Positions 1-13,700 of a DNA stretch of 64,000 nucleotides are shown in pieces (position 1 is the first letter of the stretch; every line of letters starts with the position of its first letter). The notes beneath the pieces are model-generated. The model ran no database searches, was not told the origin of the DNA, and saw nothing but the letters and a program-made list of their open reading frames with translations. The position numbers and the translations under genes are program-made. This stretch comes from Anthostomella pinea (taxonomy: Eukaryota > Ascomycota > Sordariomycetes > Xylariales > Xylariaceae): the NCBI GenBank assembly GCA_963556695.1, contig CAUWAG010000018.1:3410001-3474000 (forward strand), read 5' to 3'.

Positions 1-827
1 GCGTTTGATCGTGCGTTTCCAAAGCTGAGGGGAACGTATAACTTCAAGGTAGATAGCAGAGGCAGTGGAAGTCGAAGTGTAACGAAGGAGGGTGTTGATG
101 AGCGGCTCGGTGAACGGTAGTACCGGTTGCGGCGTCTATCACGCAATGTTGAGGAGCCGAGGAGGTGTGAAGATAGGGTTCAAAAAGCGTATATTTGTTG
201 CATTTTAGACAGGGGCATGGCGGCGTTGCTGTGGTTCTTATTGATGTTGGAGGATTAAGGGGAACCAGAGACTGGCGACACTGTGCGAAAGGAATCCATC
301 CCAGGGGCGCAATGGAAAACAGGTCTGGGAAGGGAAAGAAAAGGAAAGGTCGCCGTGAGCTGGGAGACGCTTACGTGTATATCACATACTGTACAAACAC
401 GTGGTGGGAAACGGCGTCAGGCGCCGTACATGGAGACATATTCATCGCTGCGAATTCGGCGACTCTGTTCATAGGCGAGCAGAATAAGGGGTCTAGCAAA
501 AGCAGCATTCCATAGTGTCGCTGAACGCTACCCTAGTAGATCTATATGAGGTCTTACATGGCAGTCTTGCAGGAACTGTTTGTCAGCAAAATCTTATTCA
601 GTTGCTACGTTTGGCAATGCATCATCTCAATCATGACTACCCAAGAATATCTCAGAAACACTTCATGGAGTACAAACGCAGTTACTCCTATCCAATGTTA
701 CATCAGCAATGTGCTGGACCAAAGATGTACAATGCCATTATCCAAGGCAAGACCGTTATACGGGAGGGTCCTTCCTCAACTATGCAGGCCCATGTTGGAC
801 ACCAAGACATCTCTGGGAGCTACCGCC
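1..827. other. Left-edge non-coding stretch
   Basis: No convincing gene is seen. Short open frames on both strands have no recognisable domain or splice-consistent extension. The right part should be the 3' untranslated region of the VTC gene on the minus strand. A CACGTG hexamer occurs near position 393. The far left may belong to a neighbour outside the window. Confidence 0.4.
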
Positions 828-3249
828 TCAGATAAGCTCTCCAACAAAGGCTTCGGTCGTCGTACTATTGAACAACTTGCCGTCGGCGTCAAGCTTCGAA
901 AAGGCAGCTCGGTACTTTACATATGGTTAGCGCTCTCCATCTATAGCATCCAAACATATCAGAAGGACTCACAGCAAACACGAAATTAAGAATGAGCGCG
1001 AGCATCATAGCCACGCTGACGACCAGTGGCCCGATCATGTTGTCAAAGTCCTTACCGCTGCGCTCCATGATCATAGAGCGGCGCCTCTGCAGCATGTAGT
1101 AGCCCCACAGGCCGGCCAGGGCCGCGATGGCGATGTAGGCGATGCCCATGCACTCGGCGAGGAAGTTCTCGCCCGCGGCGGTGTAGAGGCTGATGGCCAG
1201 GGTCCCCAGGAGGATGCAGATGTGCTGCCACTTGAGGAACGTGCGCTCGTTGGCGAGCCAGACCTTGGGCTCGATCTGTAGCGGTCCGGCGTTCTTGATC
1301 CAGGTCTCCGGCTTCGTGACGCCCTCGGGGAGCTGTGCCCGTTGCCGCTTGGCGCGGGAGTAGCGCGACAGGGAGAAACCGGGGAAGACCGAGGAGAGGG
1401 TCCCATAACCCCGTTGAGGTCCGTTGGACTGCGCATCGTTGCCCTCCTCGCCATCCTCTTCTTCGACCGTTGGCTCGCCCCGTCCATTGGGGGCTTGTGA
1501 CTCAGAGGCCCTGGCGTCTGCAGCAGCTCGGTCAGACAGATACGACTTCGCGAATGGCGAACTAGCAGTGGGCTTGTAGGAGGCGCCCTTGGATCCGGTG
1601 CCCAAAAAGCTCCCGACCACCTGTGCGTCTTCGGCCCGCTGGGCCTTCCTCTGCTCTTCTTGGTCATGGGCAATCTGAGGGTCTTTCCGAATGTCCGTTT
1701 CAAGGTCGCTGAGCCAGAACGGCAGGTTATTGACGTAGTCGTCAAACAACGACGCTACACCGTGCACAAACTTGGAGAACCTAGGCGCCGCGTGAACCAG
1801 ATGGGAGGCCATCAGATCTTCTATCCATCCAGGCCGTTTCCGGCCTTCCTCTTCTTTCGACTTGATTTCGAGGACGGGGTATGGAAACCTGGATACTTCA
1901 CTCTGATTTATGTTCTTGAAGGGATACGTCATATTGCTGTTGTCAATATCCGTCCGATGCCAATCCTGGGGATCTCGGCAGGGCCGACTGCGGTCCAGGG
2001 TGTCTTCGCGGATGAAGGCAATGTCTGTATCGATGGATATCCTCACTCGATCGTCCAGGGGCTTCTGGAACGCAGTACGGGTATAGTTGGCACGTAAGAC
2101 GGGACCAATCTTGCGGCTTATGATGAAGTCTTGAATCTCTCCAGCGGTAGTCTTGAAGGATTCAATCGCCTCGGCCGGCTGTCCTTGCCTCTCCATCTTC
2201 TGAACCGACTTCTCCATCTTGTATTCCCCGTCGAGGAACTGTTTGATGTACTTGTCCTTGATGTTAAACTTCTTCTCCTCGCTGCTGCCGTTATCGTGTA
2301 TTATCTTCTGCTCGATAACAATATCGGGCTTCGCGCTTAACTGGCCGTACCAGCGTAGTCGCAACGAAGAGGCATCAACCTGACGGCCGACCTTCCTCCC
2401 GTACAGGTCCAACTTTGAATTGTCGAAGTAGACCGACGTGATCTTCGGGTCGTCATTACCATCGAGCTCTTTCGCGGACTGTTGGCTGTAGACTAGGGAA
2501 GGTAGGTGTCGGAGGATCGCCGTCTTGACCTCGAGAAGGTTATCAGGATGTACCCAAACTAAAGAAAGCCAGTTAGCTTCAAGGATGTCTATAGCCATAG
2601 TGTATGTAGTCTTACATTTGTGTGCAGTGTATCGCTCCCCATTGTGCACCTCCTGCTGATGCTCCAGGTCCAGCGGCTGTTGCGGCTCGCCCTCCTCCAG
2701 GTTCTGGTTGATGGCGTAGTACATCATGGACAACTTGGTCAGCAAGGGCGAGTAGGCCTGTTCCGAGTTGAAGCCGTGTTGCGAAAGGCTGACCCTCATC
2801 ATGGGCCGGACCTTGTAGCGGTCGCCGCGCTTCCGGTCGTGTTTCTTGACAATCTTGAGGAAGCCGGTGTAGTTGAGGCTGCTGTACTTCTTAAGCTCCT
2901 TGACCTCGTTGATGATGGAGTCGAGCTCGCCCTTGAGTTCCTTCATGCGGGCAGTCGTGATGTCGCTCTTTTGTCCGTCTTCCGAGGGCGTCATATCCCG
3001 TAATTGCTCGAAGGCTGCCTCGGCGCGCTCCTTGAGGCTGTTGACAGTGTTGGCTTTGAACTGGGCGACTTTCTCGAGCTGGACGTTGAAGATTTCGTCG
3101 CAGAAGCGGTTCTCGTCTTCTTCAGTCCACGGCACATCCTCGTCTTCGGCAACGTCCTCGCGCAACATGGCCTTCAGCTTGGCATAGTCTAGGTATTGGT
3201 CTTTCCATGGCGAGTATATCGACTCGCGGAGAGTCTTGCCGAACCGCAT
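828..3249 (-). CDS. Vacuolar transporter chaperone (VTC) polyphosphate polymerase subunit, Vtc2/Vtc3-type
   Basis: This is a subunit of the VTC complex, which makes inorganic polyphosphate from ATP and moves it into the vacuole. The protein starts MRFGKTLRESIYSPW and has an SPX domain (about residues 1-155, inositol-pyrophosphate sensor), a VTC tunnel domain (about 200-470, with LRLRWYGQL, HRTDID and YPVLEIK) and a C-terminal DUF202-type three-helix membrane domain. Proposed exons are 2616-3249, 973-2558 and 828-914, giving 768 residues. The 57-bp intron at 2559-2615 is in frame and has no stop, so a plain open frame reads through it. Removing it restores the family-like join HKFWVHPDN. The second intron, 915-972 (donor GTGAGT, branch GCTAAC), replaces a spurious tail with one ending GELI. 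The N-terminus and the phrase LPFWLSDLETDIRKDP resemble yeast Vtc2/3 rather than Vtc4. That subtype is inference, and several basic tunnel residues are retained. Confidence 0.9.
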
Positions 3250-3950
3250 CGTGCTTCAACTCTCCAATTGACTGGAACTGGATAAATGTTGGAAGTATCG
3301 AAAAGCAGTCACGAATCCACGATGGATAGCTCTTCACTCTTTCGTCACTTAGATCGCACATAGGCGGGGCCAATTGCAGGTGCTGTAAAGCTCCACCTTA
3401 ATAGCACCATTGACCAATGAAGCATCACACGCCGCCACGTGGGACAGAAGATCTTATCAGATCAGCTATTTCCCGAGCAACGAGGCTAATAATTTGCATA
3501 AAAGCAGCTGGCCAGTGGCAGGAGTAGTTTGTTGCAGTGCAATTGAACCTCTGCTTTATTCCACTGCAGTCAACTCACTTATTCAACCGCTTGCCTGGTA
3601 CTACATTGTTTGTTCTCGCAACCCAATAGGTGAGCATGTCAAACCTTGGGGTTTAATCTAGCCAATGCCACTGAGGGAGGAGAATAGAGAGCAAAGTCAG
3701 TTATGTCCGATAACTACCTACAGAAGCCTATTTACAAATCGTGTAAACCGATAATCATCGTCTACATATATCAACACGAAAAAGGTATTTGTTTTCGTTC
3801 CCAGTCCGCGTACAAACAAACACATTCGTCCGTTCATTTTCTTCTCTCGTGGTATCGTAAAACAAAGTCGTATCCCCCGTCTTGCCAAAGTACCATGCCA
3901 CGCCGTGAAATACTTGTACTTGTACTATTTGACATGACGTTACAAACCTC
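3250..3950. other. VTC promoter and glutamate synthase 3' region
   Basis: This 700-bp interval separates the start of the VTC gene from the stop of glutamate synthase; both genes run on the minus strand. Apart from the CACGTGGG site I see no gene. An 83-codon plus-strand open frame (3410-3661) has no recognisable feature. Confidence 0.6.
3436..3443 (+). promoter_or_regulatory. CACGTGGG E-box, candidate Pho4/NUC-1 site
   Basis: The octamer CACGTGGG lies about 190 bp upstream of the VTC start codon. Its palindromic core can act toward the minus-strand gene. Yeast Pho4 and Neurospora NUC-1 bind this type of bHLH site, and VTC genes are phosphate-regulated in yeast. Plain CACGTG occurs roughly ten times in the window, so only the extended form and its position argue for function. 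Confidence 0.4.
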
Positions 3951-6900
3951 TCATGCGGCGGTCACAGCGGTCACGGCATTGAAGACCTCATGTGCGGTTC
4001 TCTTGACGATGCCACCAGTCACGGGCAGACCAGTGTTCTGTTCAAGGTACAGGTCCACCTCGCGAGCAGACTGTCGCCCCTCGTTGATACCCCTACAAAT
4101 CGCGTTAGTCACCGTCGCAAGCATGTTTGTAACCAAGACAAGATGAGACTTACCAAACGATCAGGGACTGGCCACGGCGGCAGTCACCAGCAGCAAAGAT
4201 ACCCTCGATGTTGGTGGCGTAAGATCCGGCAGGAGTCTTGACGTTCTTCCGGGCGTCCTTCTCAATCTCATCGCCAAGAACGCGAGCCTCGGGGCCGAGG
4301 AAACCCATCGATAGAAGCACAAGGTCTGCAGGGAAGAACTGCTTGCTGTCCTCGAGCTTCTTCATGTCCCAACCGCCGCTGGCAGACTTGGTCCACTCCA
4401 CGCGGATCGTGTTGATTCCCTTGACACGTCCGGAGCCGTCATCGACGAATTCCTCCGACATGATGCAGTACTCACGAGGGTCCTTGCCCAGTTGGCTCGC
4501 CACTTCCGTGTGGCCGTAGTCAACACGGTAAATTCGGGGCCACTGTGGCCAAGGATTATCCCGGCCACGCTGAGGAGGAGGCTGGGGCAGAAGCTCGAAG
4601 TTGATGACTGACTTAGCACCGTGGCGAACAGACGTACCAATGCAGTCGTTACCAGTGTCACCACCGCCGATAACCACCACGTGCTTGTCCTTGGCAGAGA
4701 GGAAGGAGCCATCAGCCAATTCCGAGTCGAGCAGGGACTTAGTGTTCTTGTGCAAGAACTCCATGGCGAAGTGGATGCCCTCGAGGTTGCGGCCCTTGAT
4801 GGGAAGGTCACGGGCGACAGTCGCTCCCGTCGCAATGACGACAGCGTCATTCTTGGCCTTCAGGTCCGTCAATGAGATGTCTTCACCAATGGCTACGCCC
4901 GTCTTGAACTGAACACCCTCGGCAGCCATAAAGTCGGTTCTCCGCTTGACGATGCGCTTGTCAAGCTTCATGTTGGGAATGCCATACATAAGCAGACCAC
5001 CAGGTCGGTCGGCGCGCTCGTAGACAGTCACCATGTGTCCAGCTCGGTTCAGCTGATCGGCGCAAGCAAGGCCAGAAGGACCAGAACCAATGACTGCAAC
5101 CGTCTTGCCAGTGCGGACCTTGGGAGGCCGGGGCACCATCCAACCCATCTCGAAGCCACGGTCGATGATCGCGCATTCGATTGACTTGATGCCAACGGAA
5201 TCCTCGTTGATACCAAGGACACATGCACCTTCGCAAGGTGCAGGGCAAACACGGCCAGTGAACTCTGGGAAGTTGTTGGTCATGAGTAGCCGGTTGAGGG
5301 CGTCCTGCCACTGCCCTTGGAACACCTAAGATCATGTTAGCAATTATTACGACAATGCGAAAAGTTTACAGTGGAAACAATTACCAATTCGTTCCATTTG
5401 GGGATAATGTTGGAGATGGGGCAGCCAGTGTCCGATTGGCAGAAAGGAACGCCGCAATCCATGCACCGAGCAGCTTGGTACTTGAGCTCATCCTCGTCTA
5501 GGCGTTGAGAGAGCTCAGCCCAGTCCTTGGTTCTCGTCTTGACGTTGCGGTACTTCTCGGATCGACGCTGGTACTTCATGAAGCCCTTGGTCTTGTCCAG
5601 GACCAGGGAGCGCTTCTTCTCGGCGGCATTGTCGCCGACGGACTCCTCAATGTCCTGGAGCTCGGCGGCCTTCTCCTCCTTCTTGGACTTGACACCAGAC
5701 ACGATTGGCAGGTTGTATTCGGCACGCTTGGCCTCTGCAGCCTTGGCCGCTTCTTCCTGGAGGACTCGTTTGTAGTCGACCGGCAGGACCTTGACGAATC
5801 GTGGAAGAGCTCGGTTAAAGTCGACCAAAATGCGAGCCGCCAACTCCGAGCCGGTGTAGTGGTGGTGATCCTCGATCAACCCTCGAAGGAAGGCAATCTC
5901 GGCGGGGTCGTCGATCTCAGAAGCTTCAACCATCTCCGTGTTGAGCTTGGACACGAAGTCGCGGTGAATGTCAAGCACGTAGGCGATACCACCCGACATA
6001 CCAGCAGCAAAGTTACGACCAGTGCTGCCCAAAACGACAACGCGACCGCCAGTCATGTACTCACAACCATGGTCGCCAACACCTTCGACGACGGCAGTTG
6101 CACCCGAGTTTCGTACTGCGAATCGTTCCGCGGCGACTCCACGGAAGAAGCAGGTACCTTGGGTTGCACCGTACAGACAGACATTGCCAATCAGGACGTT
6201 CTCTTCAGCCTTGAACACCGCCGAACGAGGAGGATAGATGATCAATCGTCCCCCGGACAAACCCTTGCCAACATAGTCATTGGCATCGCCTTCCAACTCG
6301 AGTGTGATACCAGGGGCAAGGAAGGCACCGAAGGATTGACCAGCGGAGCCCTTGATGTTGACGTGGATAGTATCCATGGGCAGGCCGGCCTCGCCGTACC
6401 GCTTGGAGACGTGGTAGGACAGGGAAGTACCCATGGCTCGGTCGGTATTGACGATGTCACATTCAATGCGAGAGGGAAGCCCCTTATCCAGAGTCAACTC
6501 AGCCTCGGAGATAAGCTTGTTATCCAGTCGAACGTAGAGCCGGTGATCTTGCTTGCGAACATTGAAGGTAGCGACACCGGGTCGAAGCTTGTGAGCGGGT
6601 GTCAAGAGGAGGGACAGATCAATATTGGCCGTTTTGTTTGTTCGAAGGTCGTCTCGGACCTTCAGACACTCAACGCGCCCCACCATCTCGTTGATGGTTC
6701 GGAAACCCAGCTGTGCCATGATGGCTCTCAGCTCGTTGGCAACGTAGTAGAAGAAATTGATGACATGTTCAGGTGTGCCCGTGAACTTCTGACGGAGTTC
6801 AGGGTCCTGTGTAGCAATTCCCACAGGGCAGGTGTTAAGGTCTGGTAGCAATTAGTGATTGTTCCATTGTCATGAGAGCAGGTGAGGATGCGTGTCCCGC

Positions 6901-9900
6901 GGATTGTCAGTGCTTCCACGAAAAGAAAACTGAATAGGAGCCAAAACTTACGGCATTTGCGCATCATAATGCATCCCATGGCAATCAAGGGAGTCGTGGC
7001 GAAACCCCATTCTTCAGCGCCAAGCAAGCAGGCAATAGCGACGTCACGTCCAGTTCGGAGCTGACCATCAGTCTGGACGACGACACGCCCACGTAGATCG
7101 TTGAGGACGAGCGTCTGGTGGGTCTCAGCAAGACCCAACTCCCACGGAAGACCAGCGTACTTGATACCAGTCCAGCGAGACGCTCCAGTGCCACCGTCAT
7201 GGCCAGAGATCAAGATATGGTCGGCCTTGGCCTTGGCGACACCAGATGCAACGATACCAACACCGGTCTCCGAGACGAGCTTGACAGAGACACGAGATCG
7301 GGGACTTGAGCACTTGAGGTCGTAGATGAGTTGCTTCAGATCCTCAATGGAGTAGATATCGTGGTGGGGAGGAGGCGAGATGAGACCAACGCCAGGGGTT
7401 GAATGCCGCGTGCGAGCGATTGACTTGGAGACCTTGTGCCCGGGCAGCTCACCACCCTCGCCGGGCTTGGCACCCTGAGCCATCTTGATCTGGATTTCGT
7501 CGGAATCAGCCAGGTATGCTGAAGTCACACCGAAACGTCCAGAGGCGACCTGCTTGATTGCCGATCTCATGGTGTCACCATTGGGCATGACCTGAGATCG
7601 CTCGGGATCTTCACCACCTTCACCCGTGTTTGACTTGCCACCCAATCGGTTCATGGCGACGGCCAGAGTTGAGTGTGACTCCATGGAGATCGAACCATAC
7701 GACATAGCACCTGTGCAGAAACGGCGGACGATTTCAGTCCACGGCTCAACCTGGTCGATAGGAATAGGGGTAGAGTCCTCAAACTTGAAGTCGAGTGTGC
7801 CACGTAGCGTGCACGCCTTGATTTGCTCGTACTCGGAGCGCGAGTAAGCTTCGTATGACTTGTCATTCTTCGTCCGGACAGCATCCTGCATGTTGGCGAT
7901 GGAAGTCGGGTCGTTGATGTGGGCCTCGCCACCGTCTCGCCAGTGGTATTCACCCGACTCGGGCAGTCCTACAACACCAACAGTATAGCGGGAAGGGAAT
8001 CCACGTTCGTGGAATCGGAACGCATCCTCGGCGATGAGTTCGAAGGTCAAACCCTTTATACGAGAAGCTGTACCTCTGAAGCATCTCTCCACGACCTCGT
8101 CATCGACACCAAGGGCTTCGAAGATCTGCGCACCCTTATAACTGGCGAGGGTAGATATACCCATCTTGCTCATGACCTTGAGAATACCGCCATCACAAGA
8201 GTGCTTGTAGTTGGCAATGAGGGCATCATCTGAAAGCTTCTTCCGAATCAGGCCCTCGTGGTTGAGCTTGAGGATGCACTCCATCGCGAGATAAGGGTTG
8301 ACCGCATCAGCTCCATAACCAAGAAGCACACACATGTGATGAACCTCACGAGCCTCGGCAGACTCGACCACTATCGCAGCCAAAGATCGCCACTTATTGC
8401 TGACAAGATGGTGGTGAGTCATACCCGAAGCGAGCAAGGCGGAAACAGCTACACGATCTGCAGAAGTTTTGCGGTCGGACAAAATGATGATTCTGTCTTT
8501 GGCTTGGATCGCAGCCGTCACTTCGTCACATATGAAATCAAGGTGCTTCATATATCCAGCGACGCCCGCGGACTTGGGGAATGTCAGGTCTATAGTTTTG
8601 ACAGTCCATTTCGGGTACAGTTTGGACATGTTAGCCACTGCGTTGAATTCGGGAATGGACAGGATCGGGCTGGGCAGCAACAGGCGACCGCATTGTGAGG
8701 CATCCATTTCGAGCAAGTTGCCCTGGGGTCCGACGTAGCAGTCCAGCGACATCACAATAGACTCCCGGATAGGATCAATTGGAGGGTTGGTGACCTGAGC
8801 GAAGAGCTGACGGAAGTAGTCGTAGAGTAGGCGAGGCGCCTGTGACAGACAGGCCAGGGGCCCATCGTTGCCCATGGAGCCCAATGCCTCCTTCTCGTCC
8901 GAAGCCATGGGCGCGAGAATCAGACTGACCTGCTCATAGGAATAACCAAAGCCAAGGAGCAGTGGGTCTTCCTGGAGTCGCGTTGCATCTGGCTTTGCGG
9001 AAACATCCACTCCTTGCTCCTGAGAAACCTGGCTGAGGACCTTTGGCAGGCTAATGACTTCATTGTCAATCCAGGAACGGAAGTCGTTCCGGCTCGAGAC
9101 AGCCGCCTTGAGCTCGGAGTCATCAATGATGCGCCCGGCCTGGGTATCGACAAGCAACATGCGGCCTGGTTGGAGGCGCCCCTTTTGAATGACGGTCTCG
9201 GGCTCAACGTGAATAGTGCCAACCTCGGAAGCGCAGATGATGCGGTCATCGTCCATGACGTAGTAACGGCAAGGTCGAAGTCCATTTCGATCGAGGTTCG
9301 CACCACAGAAGCGGCCATCGGCAAAGGTGAAGAGAGCCGGACCATCCCAAGGCTCCATCTGGCACGCAGCCCACTCGTAGAAAGCAGCCTTCTTGGGGTC
9401 CATTGCGGTGTTGCCTTGCCATGCTTCCGGGACCATGAGCATGACAGCTTCGGGTAGCGACAGGACGCCGTTGATTGTGAGCAGCTCCAAGACATTGTCA
9501 AAAGCAGCCGAATCGGAGCCACCGTCCTCGACGATCGGATAGAGCTGCTCGAGCTCATCGCCGAAGACGTCCGACTGCATCACACCCTCTCGTGCGCGCA
9601 TCCAGTTCTTGTTGCCACGGAGGGTATTGATCTCACCTGCGTCACAGTTAGATTACCCGCTCCGCTACTGTTCTCTTGTGACTCGCGACGTACCGTTGTG
9701 AGCTGCCCATCGCAGAGGCTGAGCTCGATCCCAGGAGGGGAATGTGTTGGTCGAGAAGCGAGAGTGTACCAGGGCAAAGTGAGCCTGGTAGTCGGCGTTG
9801 ACCAGGTCATGGTAGTATTGGTAGACCTGGCTGGGGGCAAGCTGTCCCTTATAGACAATGTTCTTGTTTGAAAGAGAGCACAGGTAGAACCAGTTGGACA

Positions 9901-10758
9901 GGCCGATCGAGTGGGTGGCACGCTTCCGCAGAACATAGAGCTGTCTCTCGAACTGTCTCTCGTCGAATGTCTCTGGGTCCGTCATTTCAGGAGCATTGCC
10001 AGAGCCATACGCAGATGTGAGGACCACGAAAGGTTGCAGAATAGTTGGCTCGCGTGAAGCGGCAGCAGGACCAAGGAGAGTAGAGTCTACAGGAGGTTCT
10101 CGCCATCCCAAAACTCTCAGTCCCAGCGACTGGGCAATGTCTTCCAATTGCCGCTTCGACTCCTGAAGCGTTTCCTCGTCGGGCTTGAAGAAGAGGTTTC
10201 CCACAGCATATTGTCCCAACGGAGGCAGCTTGATGCCCTCCTCCTTCTCGAAGTTCTTGATGAAGAACCTGTGGGGGATCGAGGTCATGACACCTGCACC
10301 ATCGCCGTCTCGAGCGTCAGAACCCACCGCACCGCGGTGGGTCATGTTGCAAAGGAGGTTCCGTGCTGCGCACCGTTAGCAACCGAAAGAATTTCCAGCT
10401 CCGTCTACTGATCTCCGACTGACCATCACTAACGATCTTATGGCTCGCCTTGCCCTTGATATGGCTAGACATGGGATTAGTATACGGTGTAGATTCCACG
10501 GAGCAAAGCCCTGTTCATACCAGGCGAAACCGACACCGCAGGCATCCTTCTCCAAGCCAGGATCGTACAACCCTCTACGCGACAACAGTCAGTAATGCCA
10601 AGGTCAAAAGCGCATATGCCGCGGGAGACCTACTGCTTCACCGGCAGGGCGCCGGCCCAGGAGCCGTTGTTCTCGGTCTGATAATCATAGGGGTGGTAGG
10701 CGTCGGCCTCGGAATCGATCTGGGTTCGTCTGTCGTCGAAATCGGCAGGGAAGCCCAT
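3951..10758 (-). CDS. Glutamate synthase (NADH-type GOGAT), fused large and small subunits
   Basis: The enzyme converts glutamine plus 2-oxoglutarate to two glutamates using NAD(P)H, completing the GS-GOGAT ammonium assimilation route. Exons are 10634-10758, 10521-10574, 10424-10464, 9694-10365, 6952-9636, 5385-6841, 4154-5325 and 3951-4092. They total 6348 nt, giving 2115 residues, the usual fungal length. The start [11 protein letters not shown] precedes a short propeptide; maturation would expose Cys54 in KDACGVGF, the class II amidotransferase nucleophile. Next come the central domain, the FMN barrel, the 3Fe-4S cysteines (CIMMRKCHLNTC, formed across the 110-bp intron 6842-6951) and the GXGXG-type repeat domain. 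The NADH-binding small-subunit half follows, with CMDCGVPFC and CPAPCEGAC cysteines, [12 protein letters not shown] (FAD) and [11 protein letters not shown] (nucleotide). No break or missing catalytic residue is seen. NADH rather than NADPH preference is taken from fungal homologues. Confidence 0.96.
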
Positions 10759-13700
10759 GTCAGGCAAGATGATGGGTTCCCTGTGGACGGAGGGGATATT
10801 TCGAGGGTCGGGATCGGAGGTCCCAGAAGGACTGCAGACGCAGCGACTGAGGATGAGGCGAAAGGGAGCAGCTGCAGCCGCTCAAACGACTCTATGTGGG
10901 CGGAATATGAGATTAGTTTCGGTAACGTGTGACTAGCAGCTGCACGAGAAAAGACAAAGGACAAAGACGAGATTTAAAGCAGAGATCCTTCAGTGGGCTT
11001 CCTAGATAGAGTTTCTTGGGCCAAGTCCAGTGGGGAGCAAATAATTGGCGTCCAGAACGGTGTCTCGGTGGTGTGTCCAGGTCGGATTTCGGTGCTTGGA
11101 ATGCGGGGTGATTGCATACACACCGAGCCAGCCCAGACGAGATGCGATTGTGCTTTTTTTGATCTGAGTCTGACTTTCACTTTTTTGTGAGCCTCCTGCA
11201 AAGGTGGAGCTGGCATGTGACGCCGGGGGCTGCTAGGTTGCAATCGCCATTGCCTTCCTCGCTGCGCTTCTCAGTGGGAGGCATCTCCTCGGAACGCACA
11301 GCTTGAGAGGACCAGGGCCTTGCTTGAATCGCGCACTCTCGCGGGCCCGCAATTCGTCTCGACGTAGCCAGTTCATCCTTTTCCATCCTTCTGGAGAAGA
11401 CACGCGGCTGGAATAGATCAATCTGTTGTCGTGGTGTGGCGGTACCGGCGGCAGTCTCGTCGTTGTTGACTATCGTGTCAATGGCTTGGCTCGACTTGCC
11501 CACGTCGTGAGTCTGAGCTGTATAGTACCAAGGTACATAGTAGGGAGAGCTGCACCTTGATGCAGTCTGCATGCGAGGGTCGTGACGGTCGGATGAGATG
11601 CGAGCAGCACAGTCGACAGTGTATATTGGGCGTGGGGAGTGATACCACGGCAGCCAATGACACATTTCCTGAACGCAACCATGCGGCTACTGAGCAAGGA
11701 TCTGATACCTCGGCTGCCATGCATATGATGTCTTCTCTATGTATGTCACTCCCTGCTAATCCAGTGCGGCCGAGATATGTATGCGATGCCTCAGTCGTCC
11801 AGAAGCAAGGGCCGGTGATCCTGCATGCGCAACTGCTGCACCTGAAGGGGCGATTTATACTCCAGGTCCGTTGGTCATGTTGACGATTGTCGGTCTCTTC
11901 GCCGTTCGATGTGCTCCGCGGGGTTCGGTGTTTTCGCGGCATTCGAGCCAGTCGTGCGATTGGGATAGATAGTCCTGGTCGCGCTCCGTGGTTGTGTTCC
12001 GTGGCCTTTGGTCCTCAAAGTGTCGCAGTGTCGCGGGCAAACGCAAACAAAGGGCAACATGAAATAGGGCATACTTACAAGTGAAGTGTGGACGACTCTC
12101 TAGCTATGTATGCACTCTTTGGTACTTGACAGCTCTGCTATAGTGACTTATTATATTCACTTTGAAAACTAGGCTGGGTATCTTGCAAGACGATCTGGCA
12201 AGAAAAGAAGAAAGAGGGGGAGAGAGACGATTCGAGAGAGATGGGGCAACCGCCTAGCTTTTATGGCTGGACGATGGATGGACGGATGGATGGATCGAGC
12301 AAAGGAGCCAGGCCTGGTTGAGAGAAAGTAGTAGTAGTAGCCGCAGCAGCAAGGCATCCAGAGGTCAGTTCAGTCAGTCCGTAACGGGGGCGACCAGAGA
12401 AAAAAATAACCCATAGGCAGACAATATTCGCACTATGGTGTAGCAGATCGGCTTCCTCCACTGCCTCCAGCCCTTGGTATGAGTAGACCGTCAGACGTGC
12501 AAGTGGGGGAGGGGGAGGTGGCCGAGAGACGGAGAGTCGACGGCAATCTCCCAATTGGCATCCACCCTACCAGTGACCACCATGGTACGAGCGCAAGAGC
12601 GCGCTACCGACACGGGCGAGCTGCTGGAGTGGCTGGACTGGCAGTCTGGCACCGGTCGCGAAGCCGCATCCTTGCAACCGCGCTGAACTGGACAACGGCT
12701 TGCTGACTTGGTGACGTTACCGAAGCTTCCATCCAACCACTCTCGCGCTGCAGTCGTTGAGGATTAGCAAATACGCTATGCTGATTGGCCCACCTAGACA
12801 ACTGATCTGCCCTCTACTCCGACAGCACAAGATGCACGGCCTCGTGGACAAGTAGAAGCTAGAAAATAGCGCGCTCGTCTGACTTTTGGCGAGTCTGGAC
12901 AGATGCGTATTCATGACTCTGTGCGAACGTGATGGCACATGTGGGAAACCAGAGAACAGACTGTGCCCCGTGTTGCCGAGGCTGACTTGAAGAACTGTTT
13001 GCTATACGGAGAGGGGTATCTGCGACGAGAAGCCATGTCCGGCAGTGCTGCCTCATTTCCACTTGGCTAGGTACGTGTACTTGTTTGTAGTAGATCGAGA
13101 CGAGCAGCGGAGTCATGCTACGATGCATGTACTGTACTGCAGTGGACGATGTGATCGGGTCATCTCTTATTAGAGTGGTTTCGGTTGGAAGCTACAACGA
13201 CGATCACTCGACCTTGTTGGAGGCGAATATGAACTTGAGTAATTTGCCTCACAGCAAGTGAGAGCGCGACTCATCAATGCAGAGTGCTTGAGCGGACAAA
13301 TACAACCAAAGCTGATCGCAATCAAGACAGTACGTCTGGTGGAAGTCACCTTGAGCCGGGCAGCCCGGAGTACTCTGTCTCATCAGCAATTCATTCTCAT
13401 AACCCGAGCCCGAGTCCAACTTGATGCTCGTCCTTCGGAGATTTGCGACCTGGCCGTGAGGATGTTAGAAGTGAGTTCTGCCAATAAATCTTAGCAATTG
13501 TATCGACGAGCAGCCGGTTATCGGAGGTGGCTTCCGCCGCGAAGAAGACGAATTGAATTCCCCGTAGTAGGCCTGACCCGAAATCCCATTGCACAACATT
13601 GAACGCACCCCACACGGACATGCATATCGACGACAGGGATTCGACAGGGATAAGGCCAGAATGCAAGCCGCCGCCAACTTTGAAAACATCTGGCCGAGGC

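Noticed and set aside
5505..6848. 447-codon plus-strand frame opposite glutamate synthase
   Set aside because: It is an antisense shadow created by codon bias of the conserved GOGAT exon; no start context or domain.
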